Positions 19,832-29,032 of a stretch of 64,000 bases of DNA are shown piece after piece (the first letter of the stretch is position 1; every line of letters starts with the position of its first letter). The DNA comes from Lachnospiraceae bacterium (GTDB lineage: Bacteria > Bacillota > Clostridia > Lachnospirales > Lachnospiraceae): positions 14,690 through 78,689 of the forward strand of contig JAAUZT010000021.1 in the NCBI GenBank assembly GCA_014804485.1, in the 5' to 3' direction. Both the position numbers and the translations under genes were made by a program. The notes beneath the pieces are model-generated. The model searched no databases, was not told where the DNA came from, and saw only the letters and a program-made list of their open reading frames with translations.

Positions 19832-21373
19832 TTATTTCACCAACAACGACTTCCCTGTCATCACTTCCGGCTGCTCCATACCCATGAGCTCAATGAGCGT
19901 AGGCACGATATCCGCCAGACATCCGCCCTCTCTCAATTTATAAGCCGGATCTGCATTGACCAGAATAAACGGCACAGGATTCGTAGTATGCGCCGTGAAA
20001 GGTGCTCCCGTCTCGTAATCTATGAGCTGCTCCGCATTGCCGTGGTCGGCACAGATAAACATCACGCCATCCACTTCCTTAATGGCTTCTACCGCACGTC
20101 CGACACACTCATCCACTGCCTCCACAGCCTTAATTGCCGCTTCTTCCACTCCCGTATGTCCTACCATATCGGGATTAGCAAAGTTGATGATAATCACGTC
20201 GTACTCACCTGACTTAATGCAGCCCACCAGCTTGTCACAAACTTCGTAAGCGCTCATCTGAGGCTTTAAGTCATAGGTCGCCACATCTTTCGGAGAATTA
20301 ACGAGGATTCTCTCCTCACCCTCGTTGGGCTCTTCCACACCGCCGTTGAAGAAGAATGTTACATGTGCGTATTTCTCCGTCTCCGCCAGTCTCGCCTGTT
20401 TCATATGATTTGCCGCAAGCCACTCGCCGAACGTATTTGTCACTGCAATCTTGTGGAATGCCACCTCTTTATTCGGGATCGTAGGATCATAATCCGAGAA
20501 ACATACATAGGTAAGATCCAGCTTCTTCTCTCTTGCAAAACCTTTGAAATCATCGTCACAAAAGCTTCTGGTAATCTCTCTGGCTCTGTCGGGACGGAAA
20601 TTAAAGAAGATAACGGAATCACCATCCTTGATCGTCGCTACCGGCTCACCGTTTTTCTTCACAACGGTAGGTTTTACAAACTCGTCCGTCTCTTCCCTGT
20701 CATAGGACGCCTGAATTCCTCCCGTGGCACTTGCCGCCTCAAGTCCTTCGCCCTTGGTAAGTGCAATATATGCTTTCTCTACTCTGTCGTAGTTGTTATC
20801 CCTGTCCATAGCGTAGTACCGTCCTGTCACGGTTGCCACTTCACCCACGCCGATCTTCTTCATCTCCTGCTCTAAGTCTTCCACAAAGCCCTTGCCGCTG
20901 GCCGGAGGTGTGTCACGGCCGTCTAAGAAAGCATGTACATACACTTTGCTTAAGTTGTTTCTCTTCGCCAGCTCCAACAGTCCGTAGAGATGCGTGTTAT
21001 GGCTGTGTACGCCGCCGTCAGACAGCAGACCGAACATATGCAGTGAAGAATCGTTTTTCTTACAGTTATTCACAGCATCAAGAAGCGCAGGATTCTCGAA
21101 GAAGGTGCCGTCCTGAATCTCCTTGGTGATTCTCGTAAGTTCCTGATATACGATGCGTCCCGCACCCATATTCAGATGTCCCACCTCGGAGTTACCCATC
21201 TGTCCGTCGGGAAGACCTACCGCCATACCGCTGGCATTACCTTTCACAAAAGGACACTCCGCCATGAGGCTGTCCATCACGGGTGTCTTCGCTTCTGCCA
21301 CCGCGTTGCCCTGTGTCTTCTCATTCAGGCCGTAGCCGTCAAGAATCATTAATACTGCCGGTTTTTTTGTCAT
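19832..21373 (-). CDS. gpmI: 2,3-bisphosphoglycerate-independent phosphoglycerate mutase
   Basis: Interconverts 3- and 2-phosphoglycerate in glycolysis using two Mn ions and a phosphoserine intermediate. The 513 residues match the family. The N-terminal metal site is MILDGYG (about 7-13). The catalytic serine is in MGNSEVGHLNMGAGR (about residue 61). The insert with FLDGRDTPP (about 150-158) contacts the substrate. The second metal cluster comprises DPTIPNKE, NFANPDMVGHTG and FICADHGNAEQ. The start has AAGGAGG about 9 nt upstream. It follows the TPR protein gene by 14 bp and is probably cotranscribed with it. Confidence 0.97.
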   Translation of the reverse strand: MTKKPAVLMILDGYGLNEKTQGNAVAEAKTPVMDSLMAECPFVKGNASGMAVGLPDGQMGNSEVGHLNMGAGRIVYQELTRITKEIQDGTFFENPALLDAVNNCKKNDSSLHMFGLLSDGGVHSHNTHLYGLLELAKRNNLSKVYVHAFLDGRDTPPASGKGFVEDLEQEMKKIGVGEVATVTGRYYAMDRDNNYDRVEKAYIALTKGEGLEAASATGGIQASYDREETDEFVKPTVVKKNGEPVATIKDGDSVIFFNFRPDRAREITRSFCDDDFKGFAREKKLDLTYVCFSDYDPTIPNKEVAFHKIAVTNTFGEWLAANHMKQARLAETEKYAHVTFFFNGGVEEPNEGEERILVNSPKDVATYDLKPQMSAYEVCDKLVGCIKSGEYDVIIINFANPDMVGHTGVEEAAIKAVEAVDECVGRAVEAIKEVDGVMFICADHGNAEQLIDYETGAPFTAHTTNPVPFILVNADPAYKLREGGCLADIVPTLIELMGMEQPEVMTGKSLLVK

Positions 21374-21387
21374 AATTGTTTTCCTCC

Positions 21388-23220
21388 TTAATAGTCAATC
21401 TCCCACTCATGCTCGCCGCCCCAGTCGCCGATGGCGTTGGTGGTGATTCCCTCTTGCGTGGTCACTTTGGTGTCAAACCGATAATTCATCTGCGGCACAT
21501 ACTCACCGCCTATCTTCACATTACTGTACAAATACTGCACTGTATATTCTGTCTTGGAATCCTCTCCGCTATCCACAGCCGGCTCATAGGAAATAACACT
21601 CCGCTGTACGCCGTCATCTTCCTGCTTTGTACCCCAGACCTTGATGATTCCCTGATGATTATCATACTCCTCTTCGCTCAGGAAATAGAACCTGACCTTA
21701 TCGTCCTCCCGATGCAGCATAAGCTGTTCTCTGTTCAGCGGAATATAAATAGAGCCTTCCCAGTAACCTGAATTTTCTTCGATAAAACTGTCTCTGATCT
21801 GCTGGTAGGATTCCTGTGCCACCAGTTCTCTTGCATACGCATAGTTGCCTGCCTCAAACTCCTGAAAAGCTTCCGCAAAATAATCACTCACCTCTTTTGC
21901 ACGGGCGAGACATGCCATCGTCTCCGTGATTCCCGCATCTTTTACCGCACTGTTTACCTCCGTGAGAAGTATTCTGTATGCTTCCAGATGAGGAATACTG
22001 ATCTGTACATAGGGTCTATCGATCAGCACATACTGTGTCAGAACCGCCTTCATCGCCTCCGAAGGTTTTGTCTGATACAAAGCAAGCATTCTGCGCACAA
22101 GCGCTTCATACTCTGCGTAGCTGCAAGTATCCTGCGCTGCATCCGCGTCACAAAACATGCTGCATACGGCTTCCTCTTCCTCTGTCTTGAACAAACGCTC
22201 ATAGCAGGTCGATAACAGTCCCGGCGCATCCGCATTATCCGGCTCCTGTTCCAGCACCTGAATACATTTATCTACGGTCGCAAGCGTACAATTCCCCTCG
22301 TTGATCTCATGTACCGCTTCATTGTACACTTCCACACAGTAATAATGAAGAAGTCCTTCGTCCTGTGTCTGCTCCCAGCCAGTGTATAATATCTGTTTGG
22401 CATCCTGTATATTGCCCTGTGCCACATAATTATCCGCCATACCGCGGTATGCTTCCACTGATGCCGTATCAATCTTAAGCGCACTCTCATAGGCATTCTG
22501 CGCATTTGTGTAATCGGACTGCTCCGTATATCTGCCTCCCTTGGCAAGACAGCGGGACAGCTTCATAGAGGGCAGATTAAGAAGTATTGGTATGGCGATG
22601 GCCCCAACCACGATCACTCCGGCACAGACCGCCATTGCGATCTTCTGTCTCCTGACTTTCCTCCTGCGTTCCTCGCGTCTTCTGGCACGCAATTCGTCAC
22701 GCTTCTGCATGCGGATTTCGAAATCTTCCCTACTTTCCGCTTTGCCGTTCTTATCCCCAGTCGATCCGTGCTTCTTTTCCTCTGAGATCGGTTTTACTTT
22801 CTTTTTCTCCGCCGTTTCCGGCTTCTTTTCTTCAGTTACCGGCTTTACTTTCTTTTTCACTGCCTGTCCGGGCTTCTTTCCCCCGGCTGCCGGCTTTACT
22901 TTCTTTTTCACCGTCGGTTCCGGCTTCTTTTCCTCCGAGACCGGTTTTACTTTCTTTTTCTCCGCCGTTTCCGGCTTCTTTTCTTCAGTTACCGGCTTTG
23001 CTTTCTTCTCCGCCTGTCCGGTCTTCTTTTCTACAGCGGTGGGGTTTGCCTTCTTCTCTGCCTGTCCGGTTTTCTTTTCTACGGCTATCGGCTTTGCGTT
23101 CTTTTTTTCCGACGGTTCCGCCTTCTTTTCTCCGGTTGACGGTTCTTCCTTCTTTTTCTCCACTACCGAAATCCCTGACTGCGTCTGCCGCTCCGCCAAA
23201 TTGCTGTTATTATGCTCCAT
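21388..23220 (-). CDS. Single-pass membrane protein with Lys/Glu repeats and TPR-like region
   Basis: 610 residues, no named family recognised. Residues ~20-165 are a lysine/glutamate/proline tract built from repeats such as VKPVTEEKKPETAEKKK. A basic stretch (RRREERRRKVRRQK) precedes one membrane helix (about 200-220, IAMAVCAGVIVVGAIAIPILL). The outside part begins with TPR-like helices (about 230-345; YTEQSDYTNAQNAYESALKID, AKQILYTGWEQTQD). It ends in a beta-rich domain (about 485-610) with YWEGSIYIPLNREQLML. The repeat tract would be cytoplasmic and could bind nucleic acid or acidic surfaces. ATG at 23220 has AGGAG at 10 nt; the ATG at 23229 is an alternative. It precedes gpmI by 14 bp. 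Confidence 0.7.
   Translation of the reverse strand: MEHNNSNLAERQTQSGISVVEKKKEEPSTGEKKAEPSEKKNAKPIAVEKKTGQAEKKANPTAVEKKTGQAEKKAKPVTEEKKPETAEKKKVKPVSEEKKPEPTVKKKVKPAAGGKKPGQAVKKKVKPVTEEKKPETAEKKKVKPISEEKKHGSTGDKNGKAESREDFEIRMQKRDELRARRREERRRKVRRQKIAMAVCAGVIVVGAIAIPILLNLPSMKLSRCLAKGGRYTEQSDYTNAQNAYESALKIDTASVEAYRGMADNYVAQGNIQDAKQILYTGWEQTQDEGLLHYYCVEVYNEAVHEINEGNCTLATVDKCIQVLEQEPDNADAPGLLSTCYERLFKTEEEEAVCSMFCDADAAQDTCSYAEYEALVRRMLALYQTKPSEAMKAVLTQYVLIDRPYVQISIPHLEAYRILLTEVNSAVKDAGITETMACLARAKEVSDYFAEAFQEFEAGNYAYARELVAQESYQQIRDSFIEENSGYWEGSIYIPLNREQLMLHREDDKVRFYFLSEEEYDNHQGIIKVWGTKQEDDGVQRSVISYEPAVDSGEDSKTEYTVQYLYSNVKIGGEYVPQMNYRFDTKVTTQEGITTNAIGDWGGEHEWEIDY
22770..23130 (-). repeat. Coding tandem repeats (Lys/Glu/Pro tract)
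   Basis: Degenerate DNA repeats of about 48-57 bp encode alternating KKP..E..KKKVKP and EKKTGQAEKK units. Two copies of KPVTEEKKPETAEKKKVK are identical at protein level. The opposite strand gives a long Phe/Ser frame that is only a mirror of this tract. Confidence 0.7.
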
Positions 23221-23306
23221 CTTGCTCATACTCCTATAACTGTGATACCTTCCGCGTCATCCGGCTGTCCATGCCGCAACGTTTTTAAATGCCCCATACA
23301 TTCACC

Positions 23307-23336
23307 ATACTAGCATATCAGATAGGATTTTGTCCA
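23307..23336 (-). promoter_or_regulatory. Promoter of the TPR protein/gpmI unit
   Basis: TGGACA, an 18-bp spacer ending in TGC, and TAGTAT on the minus strand, about 90 bp upstream of the start. The TGn gives an extended -10. Confidence 0.5.
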
Positions 23337-23365
23337 GTATTGCGTTCCTTATAATGTTACTATTG

Positions 23366-23507
23366 GTAACAGTTTAGCCCAGGACTTGCACTTGCTGCAA
23401 AGTCCGTGGGAACGTGTAAATTTGATCAAGAAGGAATCTGTCCCTCGCCGCAGGCGACTTGGAATGGGCAGATTCCGTAACAGTGAAGCCAAAGGCTGAA
23501 CTGTTAC
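23366..23507. repeat. Multi-stem intergenic element C
   Basis: Three related arms: GTAACAGTTTAGCC (23366-23379), GTAACAGTGAAGCC (23477-23490) and GGCTGAACTGTTAC (23494-23507). The last can pair with either of the first two. Between them are two local hairpins: GGACTTGCA with TGCAAAGTCC (23382-23405), and GGAATCTG with CAGATTCC (23433-23476) carrying an inner TCGCC/GGCGA stem. Lies between two divergent genes. Confidence 0.65.
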
Positions 23508-23532
23508 TACTATTGTACCGCTGTGCTATAAT
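23504..23532 (+). promoter_or_regulatory. Promoter of the YgjP-like peptidase gene
   Basis: TTACTA, 17 bp ending in TGC, and TATAAT. The -35 box overlaps the right arm of element C. The start codon is 49 bp downstream. Confidence 0.6.
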
Positions 23533-23580
23533 ATAATCAATGCGGTTCACAATGTAATTCACCGCCCCTGGAGGTCACCT

Positions 23581-24189
23581 ATGATAAACCAATCCGACAG
23601 CACAATACGCATCCAATATCAGAGTAAGCTTTACGAGCTGCCTTACACACTCATCCGCAGCAACCGTCGAAGCTTCTCCATCAGTATTGCACCCGACGGA
23701 CAGATCACGGTGCGCGTTCCCATGCGCGCCACGCAGAAGGAAATCTCCCATCTGCTCATCGAGAAGCGTATCTGGATCGTCACTAAGTATCTGGAAGTTC
23801 AGGAAAAACAGCGTAACCGTCCCGTTTCCGAGTTGACCGACACCCAGCGGTTCGCCTTGGAAAAGCGCTATATCACCGCGGCGAAAGAATATTTTCCGAA
23901 AAGAGTTGCCCATTTTCAACAGTTTACCGGCGGCTCCTACAACCGCATCACCATCAGGGATCAGAAGACCCGCTGGGGAAGCTGCAGTGCAAGAGGCACA
24001 CTCTCCTTCAACTGGCGGCTCATGCTGGCGCCGCCCGCCATCCTGGATTATGTGGTCGTCCATGAGCTGTGCCATCTGACCCATATGAATCACTCCGCCG
24101 CTTTCTGGCAGAAAGTAGAATCCGTATATCCTGATTACCGTACCGCCCGTAAGTGGCTGAAAGACCACGGGCAGGAACTGGTTCTATGA
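23581..24189 (+). CDS. YgjP-like (DUF45) zinc metallopeptidase
   Basis: 202 residues, cytoplasmic. The catalytic motif is VHELCHLTHMNHSAAFW (about 160-176), with HExxH and a third His in MNHS, as in the YgjP/SprT-like DUF45 family. The preceding motif TIRDQKTRWGSCSARGTLSFNW (about 121-142) is diagnostic. GGAGG sits six nt before ATG. The physiological substrate of the family is not established. The last six bases overlap the end of the convergent helicase gene. It is one of only three plus-strand genes in the window. Confidence 0.9.
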   Translation: MINQSDSTIRIQYQSKLYELPYTLIRSNRRSFSISIAPDGQITVRVPMRATQKEISHLLIEKRIWIVTKYLEVQEKQRNRPVSELTDTQRFALEKRYITAAKEYFPKRVAHFQQFTGGSYNRITIRDQKTRWGSCSARGTLSFNWRLMLAPPAILDYVVVHELCHLTHMNHSAAFWQKVESVYPDYRTARKWLKDHGQELVL

Positions 24190-25983
24190 TGTGCCCTGTT
24201 TCTTGGTTTTGATGCGAAGTGCGGCATATCTGCCGTTACTTCTGTTGTCACGCGGTCTGTCTGCGCCCGATCTTCGTCCGGTATCGCTGCCGTGATCCGT
24301 TCTGCCGCCTCTTCCGCCACGCTCATTTCGGCTATCTCTTGCTCGATCCCAACTGCCTTGATCCGACCTGCTTCCACGTCCGCTTTGCCTGCCTGTGCCG
24401 CCGCAACCATCTCTGCCATTCTGTCTGCCCGCGCCGCTGCGTCCGTCTCTGCCGTTCTGTCTGCCTGCGCCGCGTCCGTCTCTGCTGTTCTGCCTGCCCG
24501 CGCCGCGTCTGCCTTCTTTCCTGTCGAAGAAAAATTTCTCTTCCCTGATGTCCTCTATCTCATCTCCCAGCTTCATCTGCATAAACGCTGCCGCGATCTG
24601 CAGCTCACTGTGCTGTCCCAGCGCAACTTCGTCCAGAATATATTCTATAGCGCGGCTGATATCCTGCTGTTCGATCACGCTGTGGGCCTCTTTTAAAATC
24701 TTGGCTGCTTTGCGCTGCATAATATCCGCCGCGTTCGGAATCTTCCTTTCCTTGATCTTCGTATGGCAGACCCGCTCGATATCCCGGATCTTGTATGCTT
24801 CCCTGCCGACTACCAGCGTAAAGGAACGCCCTGTCTTGCCGGCGCGCCCCGTCCTGCCGATCCGATGCACATAATATTCGATATCCTCCGGTACGTCATA
24901 ATTATAGACAGCCTCCACATCGCTGACGTCGATCCCTCTCGCCGCCACATCGGTAGCAATCAGGATACCCGCTCTGCCGCTGCGGAACAGATTCATTACA
25001 GTGTCTCTCTGGTTCTGGGACAGATCACCGTGAAGCCCCTCCACCTCATATCCGCGCTCCTTCAAATGCTCTGTCAGCTCGTCCACCATGCGCTTGGTGT
25101 TGCAGAAGATCAACGCCCGCTTCGGGTCATAATAATCGATCAGCCGGCACAGCACTTCTTCTTTATCCTGCCTACGCACCTGATAGTACGCCTGCTTAAT
25201 CAGCGGAATCGTCACCTCCTTGGGCGTCATCCTGATATAAGCAGCATCCTTCTGGTAGGTTCTGGTAATATCCAGAATCGGCTTCGGCATGGTCGCGGAG
25301 AAAAGTCCCGTCTGTCTGTGCTCCGGTATCTCCTGCAGGATCGTCTCTATATCTTCCCGAAAGCCCATGTTAAGCATTTCATCCGCCTCGTCCAGCACTA
25401 CCGTATGCACATGTTCCATTTTCAATGTGTGTCTGCGCATGTGATCCATCACTCTGCCCGGGGTGCCGACTACGATCTGAACGCCGGATTTCAAGTTCTT
25501 GATCTGCCTTACGATATCCTGTCCGCCGTATACCGGCAGTACTTTGATCCCGTGCATATACTTAGCAAATTTGCGAAGCTCCTCCGCCGCCTGCATGGCA
25601 AGTTCCCGCGTAGGACACAGAATCACGGCCTGCAGATTGCGGTCTTCCGGATCGATCTTCTGCAGGATCGGTATTCCGAATGCCGCGGTCTTACCGGTAC
25701 CGGTCTGGGCCTGTCCGATCATATCCCGCCCTGTCATGAAAAGCGGAATCACCGCTTCCTGAATCGGCGTCATCTCATCAAAGCCCAGTTCCTTTACTGC
25801 CCGCAGAATCCGCTCATCTATCCCTGCATCCTCGTATTTCATATGCGTCTCGATTGTCTGGCTCCGGTCCTCTGCATCCGCCTGTACACCTCTCCACGCG
25901 CTTTCCATCCCGCTTTCCTGCACAGTTCTCTCTTTTTCTCCTAATATTCCCAATGCTTCCTTCTGTTTTGCTTTTTTGCTCAT
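24184..25983 (-). CDS. DEAD-box ATP-dependent RNA helicase with Arg/Gly-rich tail
   Basis: 599 residues, CshA/DeaD type, which unwinds RNA in ribosome assembly, mRNA decay and cold adaptation. The motifs are in order from about residue 60: Q motif FDEMTPIQ, AQTGTGKTAAF, PTRELAMQ, TPGRVMDH, VLDEADEML, SATMP, then ALIFCNTKR, ATDVAARGIDV and YVHRIGRTGRAGKTG. Residues ~370-470 are helical. From ~490 the tail has RGAGRQNGRDGR repeats and more RG/RGG motifs, which bind RNA and give the only obviously repetitive GC-rich DNA here (about 24290-24520). The N-terminal ~45 residues precede the usual Q motif and are not conserved to my eye. GGAG lies eight nt before ATG. Confidence 0.94.
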   Translation of the reverse strand: MSKKAKQKEALGILGEKERTVQESGMESAWRGVQADAEDRSQTIETHMKYEDAGIDERILRAVKELGFDEMTPIQEAVIPLFMTGRDMIGQAQTGTGKTAAFGIPILQKIDPEDRNLQAVILCPTRELAMQAAEELRKFAKYMHGIKVLPVYGGQDIVRQIKNLKSGVQIVVGTPGRVMDHMRRHTLKMEHVHTVVLDEADEMLNMGFREDIETILQEIPEHRQTGLFSATMPKPILDITRTYQKDAAYIRMTPKEVTIPLIKQAYYQVRRQDKEEVLCRLIDYYDPKRALIFCNTKRMVDELTEHLKERGYEVEGLHGDLSQNQRDTVMNLFRSGRAGILIATDVAARGIDVSDVEAVYNYDVPEDIEYYVHRIGRTGRAGKTGRSFTLVVGREAYKIRDIERVCHTKIKERKIPNAADIMQRKAAKILKEAHSVIEQQDISRAIEYILDEVALGQHSELQIAAAFMQMKLGDEIEDIREEKFFFDRKEGRRGAGRQNSRDGRGAGRQNGRDGRSGAGRQNGRDGCGGTGRQSGRGSRSDQGSWDRARDSRNERGGRGGRTDHGSDTGRRSGADRPRDNRSNGRYAALRIKTKKQGTS

Positions 25984-26043
25984 ACATACTCCATTCTGAT
26001 TTTCATATAATTTTGTTATAATTCACACAAACTCTTCCACCAT

Positions 26044-26072
26044 AGTATAGTTTTGTCTTTTTTTACCAACAA
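26044..26072 (-). promoter_or_regulatory. Promoter of the DEAD-box helicase gene
   Basis: TTGTTG, 17 bp and TATACT on the minus strand, about 60 bp before the start. The transcript would carry an A/T-rich leader. Confidence 0.5.
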
Positions 26073-26090
26073 ACACACTCGTTCTGAACA

Positions 26091-26147
26091 TGATAATTGC
26101 TGCCATATCCCCTGCGAACGCCAAGGATATGACAGCACACATTATCA
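26091..26147 (-). repeat. Long inverted repeat between mecA and the helicase
   Basis: TGATAAT then TGCTGCCATATCC pairs with GGATATGACAGCA then ATTATCA around a 14-nt loop. No T-run follows. It may terminate mecA weakly or stabilise its 3' end. Confidence 0.5.
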
Positions 26148-26172
26148 CAGTATCGCTATGTTATTGATCTTC

Positions 26173-26838
26173 TTACGCCAGATATATCTTACGCAGTTTA
26201 CTTACCGCGCGGTCTGCGATCAGGCACTCGCCATGCTCTTCTAAGTACAGCATCCTCTCTTCGGAAACCGCGATCAGGTTACCGAACTCCACTGCCTGCG
26301 CACTGATCTTATTAAACATCTTGTAAGACAGCCGGTTCTTCTCCACCACAAGGTAATACGCTTCTCCCTCTTTATAAAGGTGGCTCTTCACAGACAGATT
26401 CTTCGGAATGGACACAGTATACTGCATGGCCTGATGAAGCGTGGCAAACACGAACATCCGCCTGTTATCCTCATATTCTTCCTTTTTCTTCTGTCCCGCA
26501 GCACGGCGTTCCTCTTCATCCTGTCTGCCAAGCTCTGCACTGACTCCCTGCAGGACTTCCTTCAAGTGCTGCAGAATATCCCGGAAACCCATAGGGCTCT
26601 CATTTGTAAAAGTGACTGCGAGTCCCTTATCCTGCAGCGGCGTGATCTGCATGGCAATACTCTCTCCGCTTAACGTATATCCCACCTCGTCATGCGCGCG
26701 CTCAATAATATCCCGCAAAAATCCCTCGCCCTTCTCATTTCTCTCGAATATGTCTGACAGAGTCAGCCCATATTCAAGCATATCTTCCGCTGTGACAATA
26801 CACTGTACCGTCGCGTCATTGATTTTCTTATATTCCAT
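26173..26838 (-). CDS. mecA: Adaptor protein MecA
   Basis: About 221 residues. MecA adaptors deliver substrates such as ComK to the ClpC/ClpP protease. The N-terminal substrate-binding half begins MEYKKINDATVQCIVTAEDM, the typical MecA start, with an ATG at 26838. The C-terminal half (about 130-210) has FATLHQAMQYTVSIP and KSHLYKEGEAYYLVVE, the ClpC-binding fold. A charged linker (about 100-125, EEERRAAGQKKKEE) separates them. An upstream ATG at 26880 adds 14 unlike residues. Only AGG at five nt precedes the chosen start. clpC is not in the window. Confidence 0.85.
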   Translation of the reverse strand: MEYKKINDATVQCIVTAEDMLEYGLTLSDIFERNEKGEGFLRDIIERAHDEVGYTLSGESIAMQITPLQDKGLAVTFTNESPMGFRDILQHLKEVLQGVSAELGRQDEEERRAAGQKKKEEYEDNRRMFVFATLHQAMQYTVSIPKNLSVKSHLYKEGEAYYLVVEKNRLSYKMFNKISAQAVEFGNLIAVSEERMLYLEEHGECLIADRAVSKLRKIYLA

Positions 26839-26879
26839 ATAGCCTGTTATCCTCTGTTTTCTTTCGGTTACCGACCACA

Positions 26880-26949
26880 AACCTACCAGATATGTAGAAC
26901 TTTGTCAAGCCGAAGTTTCTCTGTGCACCCCTCATAATAACGGGTGCAT
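26880..26949 (-). promoter_or_regulatory. mecA promoter with upstream palindrome
   Basis: TTGACA (26903-26908), a 17-bp spacer and TAGGTT (26880-26885) on the minus strand. Fifteen bp upstream of the -35 box is an inverted repeat GTGCACCC / GGGTGCAT (26923-26949) with an 11-bp spacer, a possible activator or repressor site. Confidence 0.65.
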
Positions 26950-26963
26950 TACTATTCTAACAC

Positions 26964-27000
26964 AAAAATGCGCAATAATAAAGAATCTTATCGCGCATTT
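26964..27000 (-). terminator. Terminator of the dCache-like chemoreceptor gene
   Basis: AATGCGC and GCGCATT arms extended by AT pairs, followed on the minus strand by TTTTTG. About 60 bp past the stop codon. Confidence 0.7.
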
Positions 27001-27061
27001 CTGACCTATATTCTAAAGAAATTTTCCGTCAGTGCCATACTGATGTATCCTCCGTGTTGTC

Positions 27062-28789
27062 TCAATGCAATTTAAATTTGCTTACCTCACTCCTTAGCAG
27101 TCCGGAAACCCCAAGATTAGAATCCGCCTGTTTGTCGATATCGCTGACACTTTCTGTTAAACCGACCACTGTATCCGACACATTGCTGATCCCTATTGCG
27201 CTCTCGTTCACCGCTGTCTTGATACCCTCTACCGATTCTCTGATCAGATCCATACTGTGCCGCAATTCTTCGCTCTCTGACGCAAATCTCTGCATCATCT
27301 CATTCATGCTGCCCACATCACTCCGGTAATTCTCACTGGTCGTAAGAAGCTGCTCATAGCCACCCATAGCAGTCTCGTTCATAAAGTTGATCATTACTTC
27401 CGCTTCTGCCGCCAATTCATCCACCGCCGCGATCACTTCCGCCGTCACCTTCTGAATCTCTGTTGCCGCATCGGCCGAATTCGTCGCCAGCTTTCCGATC
27501 TGATCAGCTACCACTGCAAAACCTCTGCCGGATTCTCCTGCCCGAGCCGCCTCGATGCTGGCGTTTAATGCCAAAAGATTTGTTTCTGACGTAATGCTGA
27601 TAATATTCTTCGTAAGGTCCCGGATCTGCTCCACTTCCTTGGATTTCTCAATCTTATTCTGGACCGCCGCCGCCATATCCGCCGCCTGCGCTTCCGCATC
27701 GCGTCTGTTCTCCACGGCGCTCTGATATACCTCTGATGCATTGCTCATGATCTCATTGGAAGAACGGCTTCCATCCTCAGCCTGGCGATAAATCTCCTCG
27801 ATGGAACCAAATACCGTTCCGATCGAATCATTGACCTGATCCAGTGCTGCGCTGGATTCTTCCATAGCCGCGCTCATCTCCTCCATTGTTGCAGAGACAT
27901 TCGTTATGTTCTCACCTGCCAGAGACAGGCTCTCCGCCATCACACTTGAGGACTCATTGAGTCGGTCGGAATTGTCCGAAATATTGATCATAATATTTCT
28001 TATGTATCCTAAAAGTGCATTTACATTCTCTGCGATCAATTCCATCTCATCGCCGGTATGAATCTCCAGCCTCTGCGTAAGATCTCCCTCATTATTCACC
28101 AGCTCATATATCTTACCGTCTACCGTATGCAGGCTCCTGATGATCTTCCCTACAATGAGATTGATAATCGCCAGTGCAACAATCAGACAAATCACGGTAA
28201 TGGTTACAGTCTGCTTAAGGATATCGTCCAATCGCTGCACAACGCCGGAAGCATCATAGTCACATCCCACAACTCCTACAACTGCTCCACTGTCATCCCA
28301 AATCGGCATATATGCCGATATCAGCTCCCCGTCTTCCGTCGAATCAATATAATCCTGTACGTATTCCACCCCCTGAAAGACTCCCTGCAGCTCCTGATAG
28401 GACACTTCAAAAACTTTCCCGAACTCGTTATGGCTCTGTGTATTATCTGTATCGATTCCATAATACACTTGTCTGCCGTCGGTATATAACGTATACAGAT
28501 ATTGAATGCCGCATTCTTCTCTGACACCCGACATCGTTGCAAGAATATCCGCGTACTCCTCGCTGTCTTCAGCTCCCGGTGCCAGCACAGCCAGTTTTTC
28601 CGTATCGATCACCTTCGTGGAGATTACAGCCGCCATTCGCGCTTCCTCCACCCCCATTGCAATCAAACCATTCTCCGTGCGCTTATAAGAATTCACGCCC
28701 ATAACGAGACATAGTATTATAATCAATGCCGTTGTCGGCAGCACGATTTTATTCCGGATTCCCATCTTTCTGGTTTTTTCTCTTTTCAT
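27062..28789 (-). CDS. Methyl-accepting chemotaxis protein with extracellular Cache-like sensor
   Basis: 575 residues. The order is: basic N-terminus; membrane helix (about 10-30, [16 protein letters not shown]); extracellular Cache-like domain (about 35-185, with [20 protein letters not shown] and [21 protein letters not shown]); second helix (about 190-215); HAMP (about 215-265); and a cytoplasmic signalling coiled coil. The hairpin tip is [19 protein letters not shown] (about 415-435). The [15 protein letters not shown] segment is the usual Cache membrane-proximal strand pair, which often binds small carboxylates or amino acids. ATG at 28789 follows AGAGG at nine nt. The longer frame begins with GTG at 28813. 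Confidence 0.92.
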   Translation of the reverse strand: MKREKTRKMGIRNKIVLPTTALIIILCLVMGVNSYKRTENGLIAMGVEEARMAAVISTKVIDTEKLAVLAPGAEDSEEYADILATMSGVREECGIQYLYTLYTDGRQVYYGIDTDNTQSHNEFGKVFEVSYQELQGVFQGVEYVQDYIDSTEDGELISAYMPIWDDSGAVVGVVGCDYDASGVVQRLDDILKQTVTITVICLIVALAIINLIVGKIIRSLHTVDGKIYELVNNEGDLTQRLEIHTGDEMELIAENVNALLGYIRNIMINISDNSDRLNESSSVMAESLSLAGENITNVSATMEEMSAAMEESSAALDQVNDSIGTVFGSIEEIYRQAEDGSRSSNEIMSNASEVYQSAVENRRDAEAQAADMAAAVQNKIEKSKEVEQIRDLTKNIISITSETNLLALNASIEAARAGESGRGFAVVADQIGKLATNSADAATEIQKVTAEVIAAVDELAAEAEVMINFMNETAMGGYEQLLTTSENYRSDVGSMNEMMQRFASESEELRHSMDLIRESVEGIKTAVNESAIGISNVSDTVVGLTESVSDIDKQADSNLGVSGLLRSEVSKFKLH

Positions 28790-28813
28790 ATAATTTTTCC
28801 TCTTTTCTTGCAC

Positions 28814-28834
28814 GGCTCTGCATTATGCAGAGCC
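28814..28834. promoter_or_regulatory. 21-bp palindrome in the chemoreceptor leader
   Basis: GGCTCTGCAT-T-ATGCAGAGCC, ten-base perfect arms with a one-base centre, 25 bp before the start codon. It lies downstream of the promoter at 28862-28890 and suits a repressor dimer or a leader hairpin. Confidence 0.5.
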
Positions 28835-28861
28835 GCCGACATCACTTTCAGTATCATGTCT

Positions 28862-28890
28862 ATTATAGCACTCCGTCAAAACGAGTACAA
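28862..28890 (-). promoter_or_regulatory. Promoter of the Cache chemoreceptor gene
   Basis: TTGTAC, 17 bp ending TGC, and TATAAT on the minus strand: a good extended -10 promoter about 75 bp upstream of the start. Confidence 0.6.
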
Positions 28891-29032
28891 TATAAAGTAA
28901 AGATTTCAATATAGACAAAACTTAACTATACTCTTTGACAAACTATCATACGCGAAGAGAGACAGAAGATAATCTTCTGCCCCTCTCCAAACTATGCACC
29001 TCTAAGTACTGACTCATATGCATATCACTTAT

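Noticed and set aside
22770..23130. Regular repeats that could suggest a CRISPR array
   Set aside because: The repeats are in-frame coding units with no unique spacers of constant length, and no cas genes are present.
22541..23239. Long plus-strand frame rich in Phe and Ser opposite the TPR protein
   Set aside because: It is the mirror of the Lys/Glu repeat tract and has no ribosome site or protein-like variety.
24290..24520. GC-rich repeats resembling an intergenic repeat
   Set aside because: They encode the Arg/Gly tail of the helicase in frame.
24745..25944. Long plus-strand frame (about 393 codons) opposite the DEAD-box helicase
   Set aside because: Rich in His/Arg with no domain and fully covered by the conserved helicase on the other strand.
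26101..26147. Classical terminator of mecA
   Set aside because: The hairpin is strong but lacks a T-run on the minus strand, so it is listed only as an inverted repeat.
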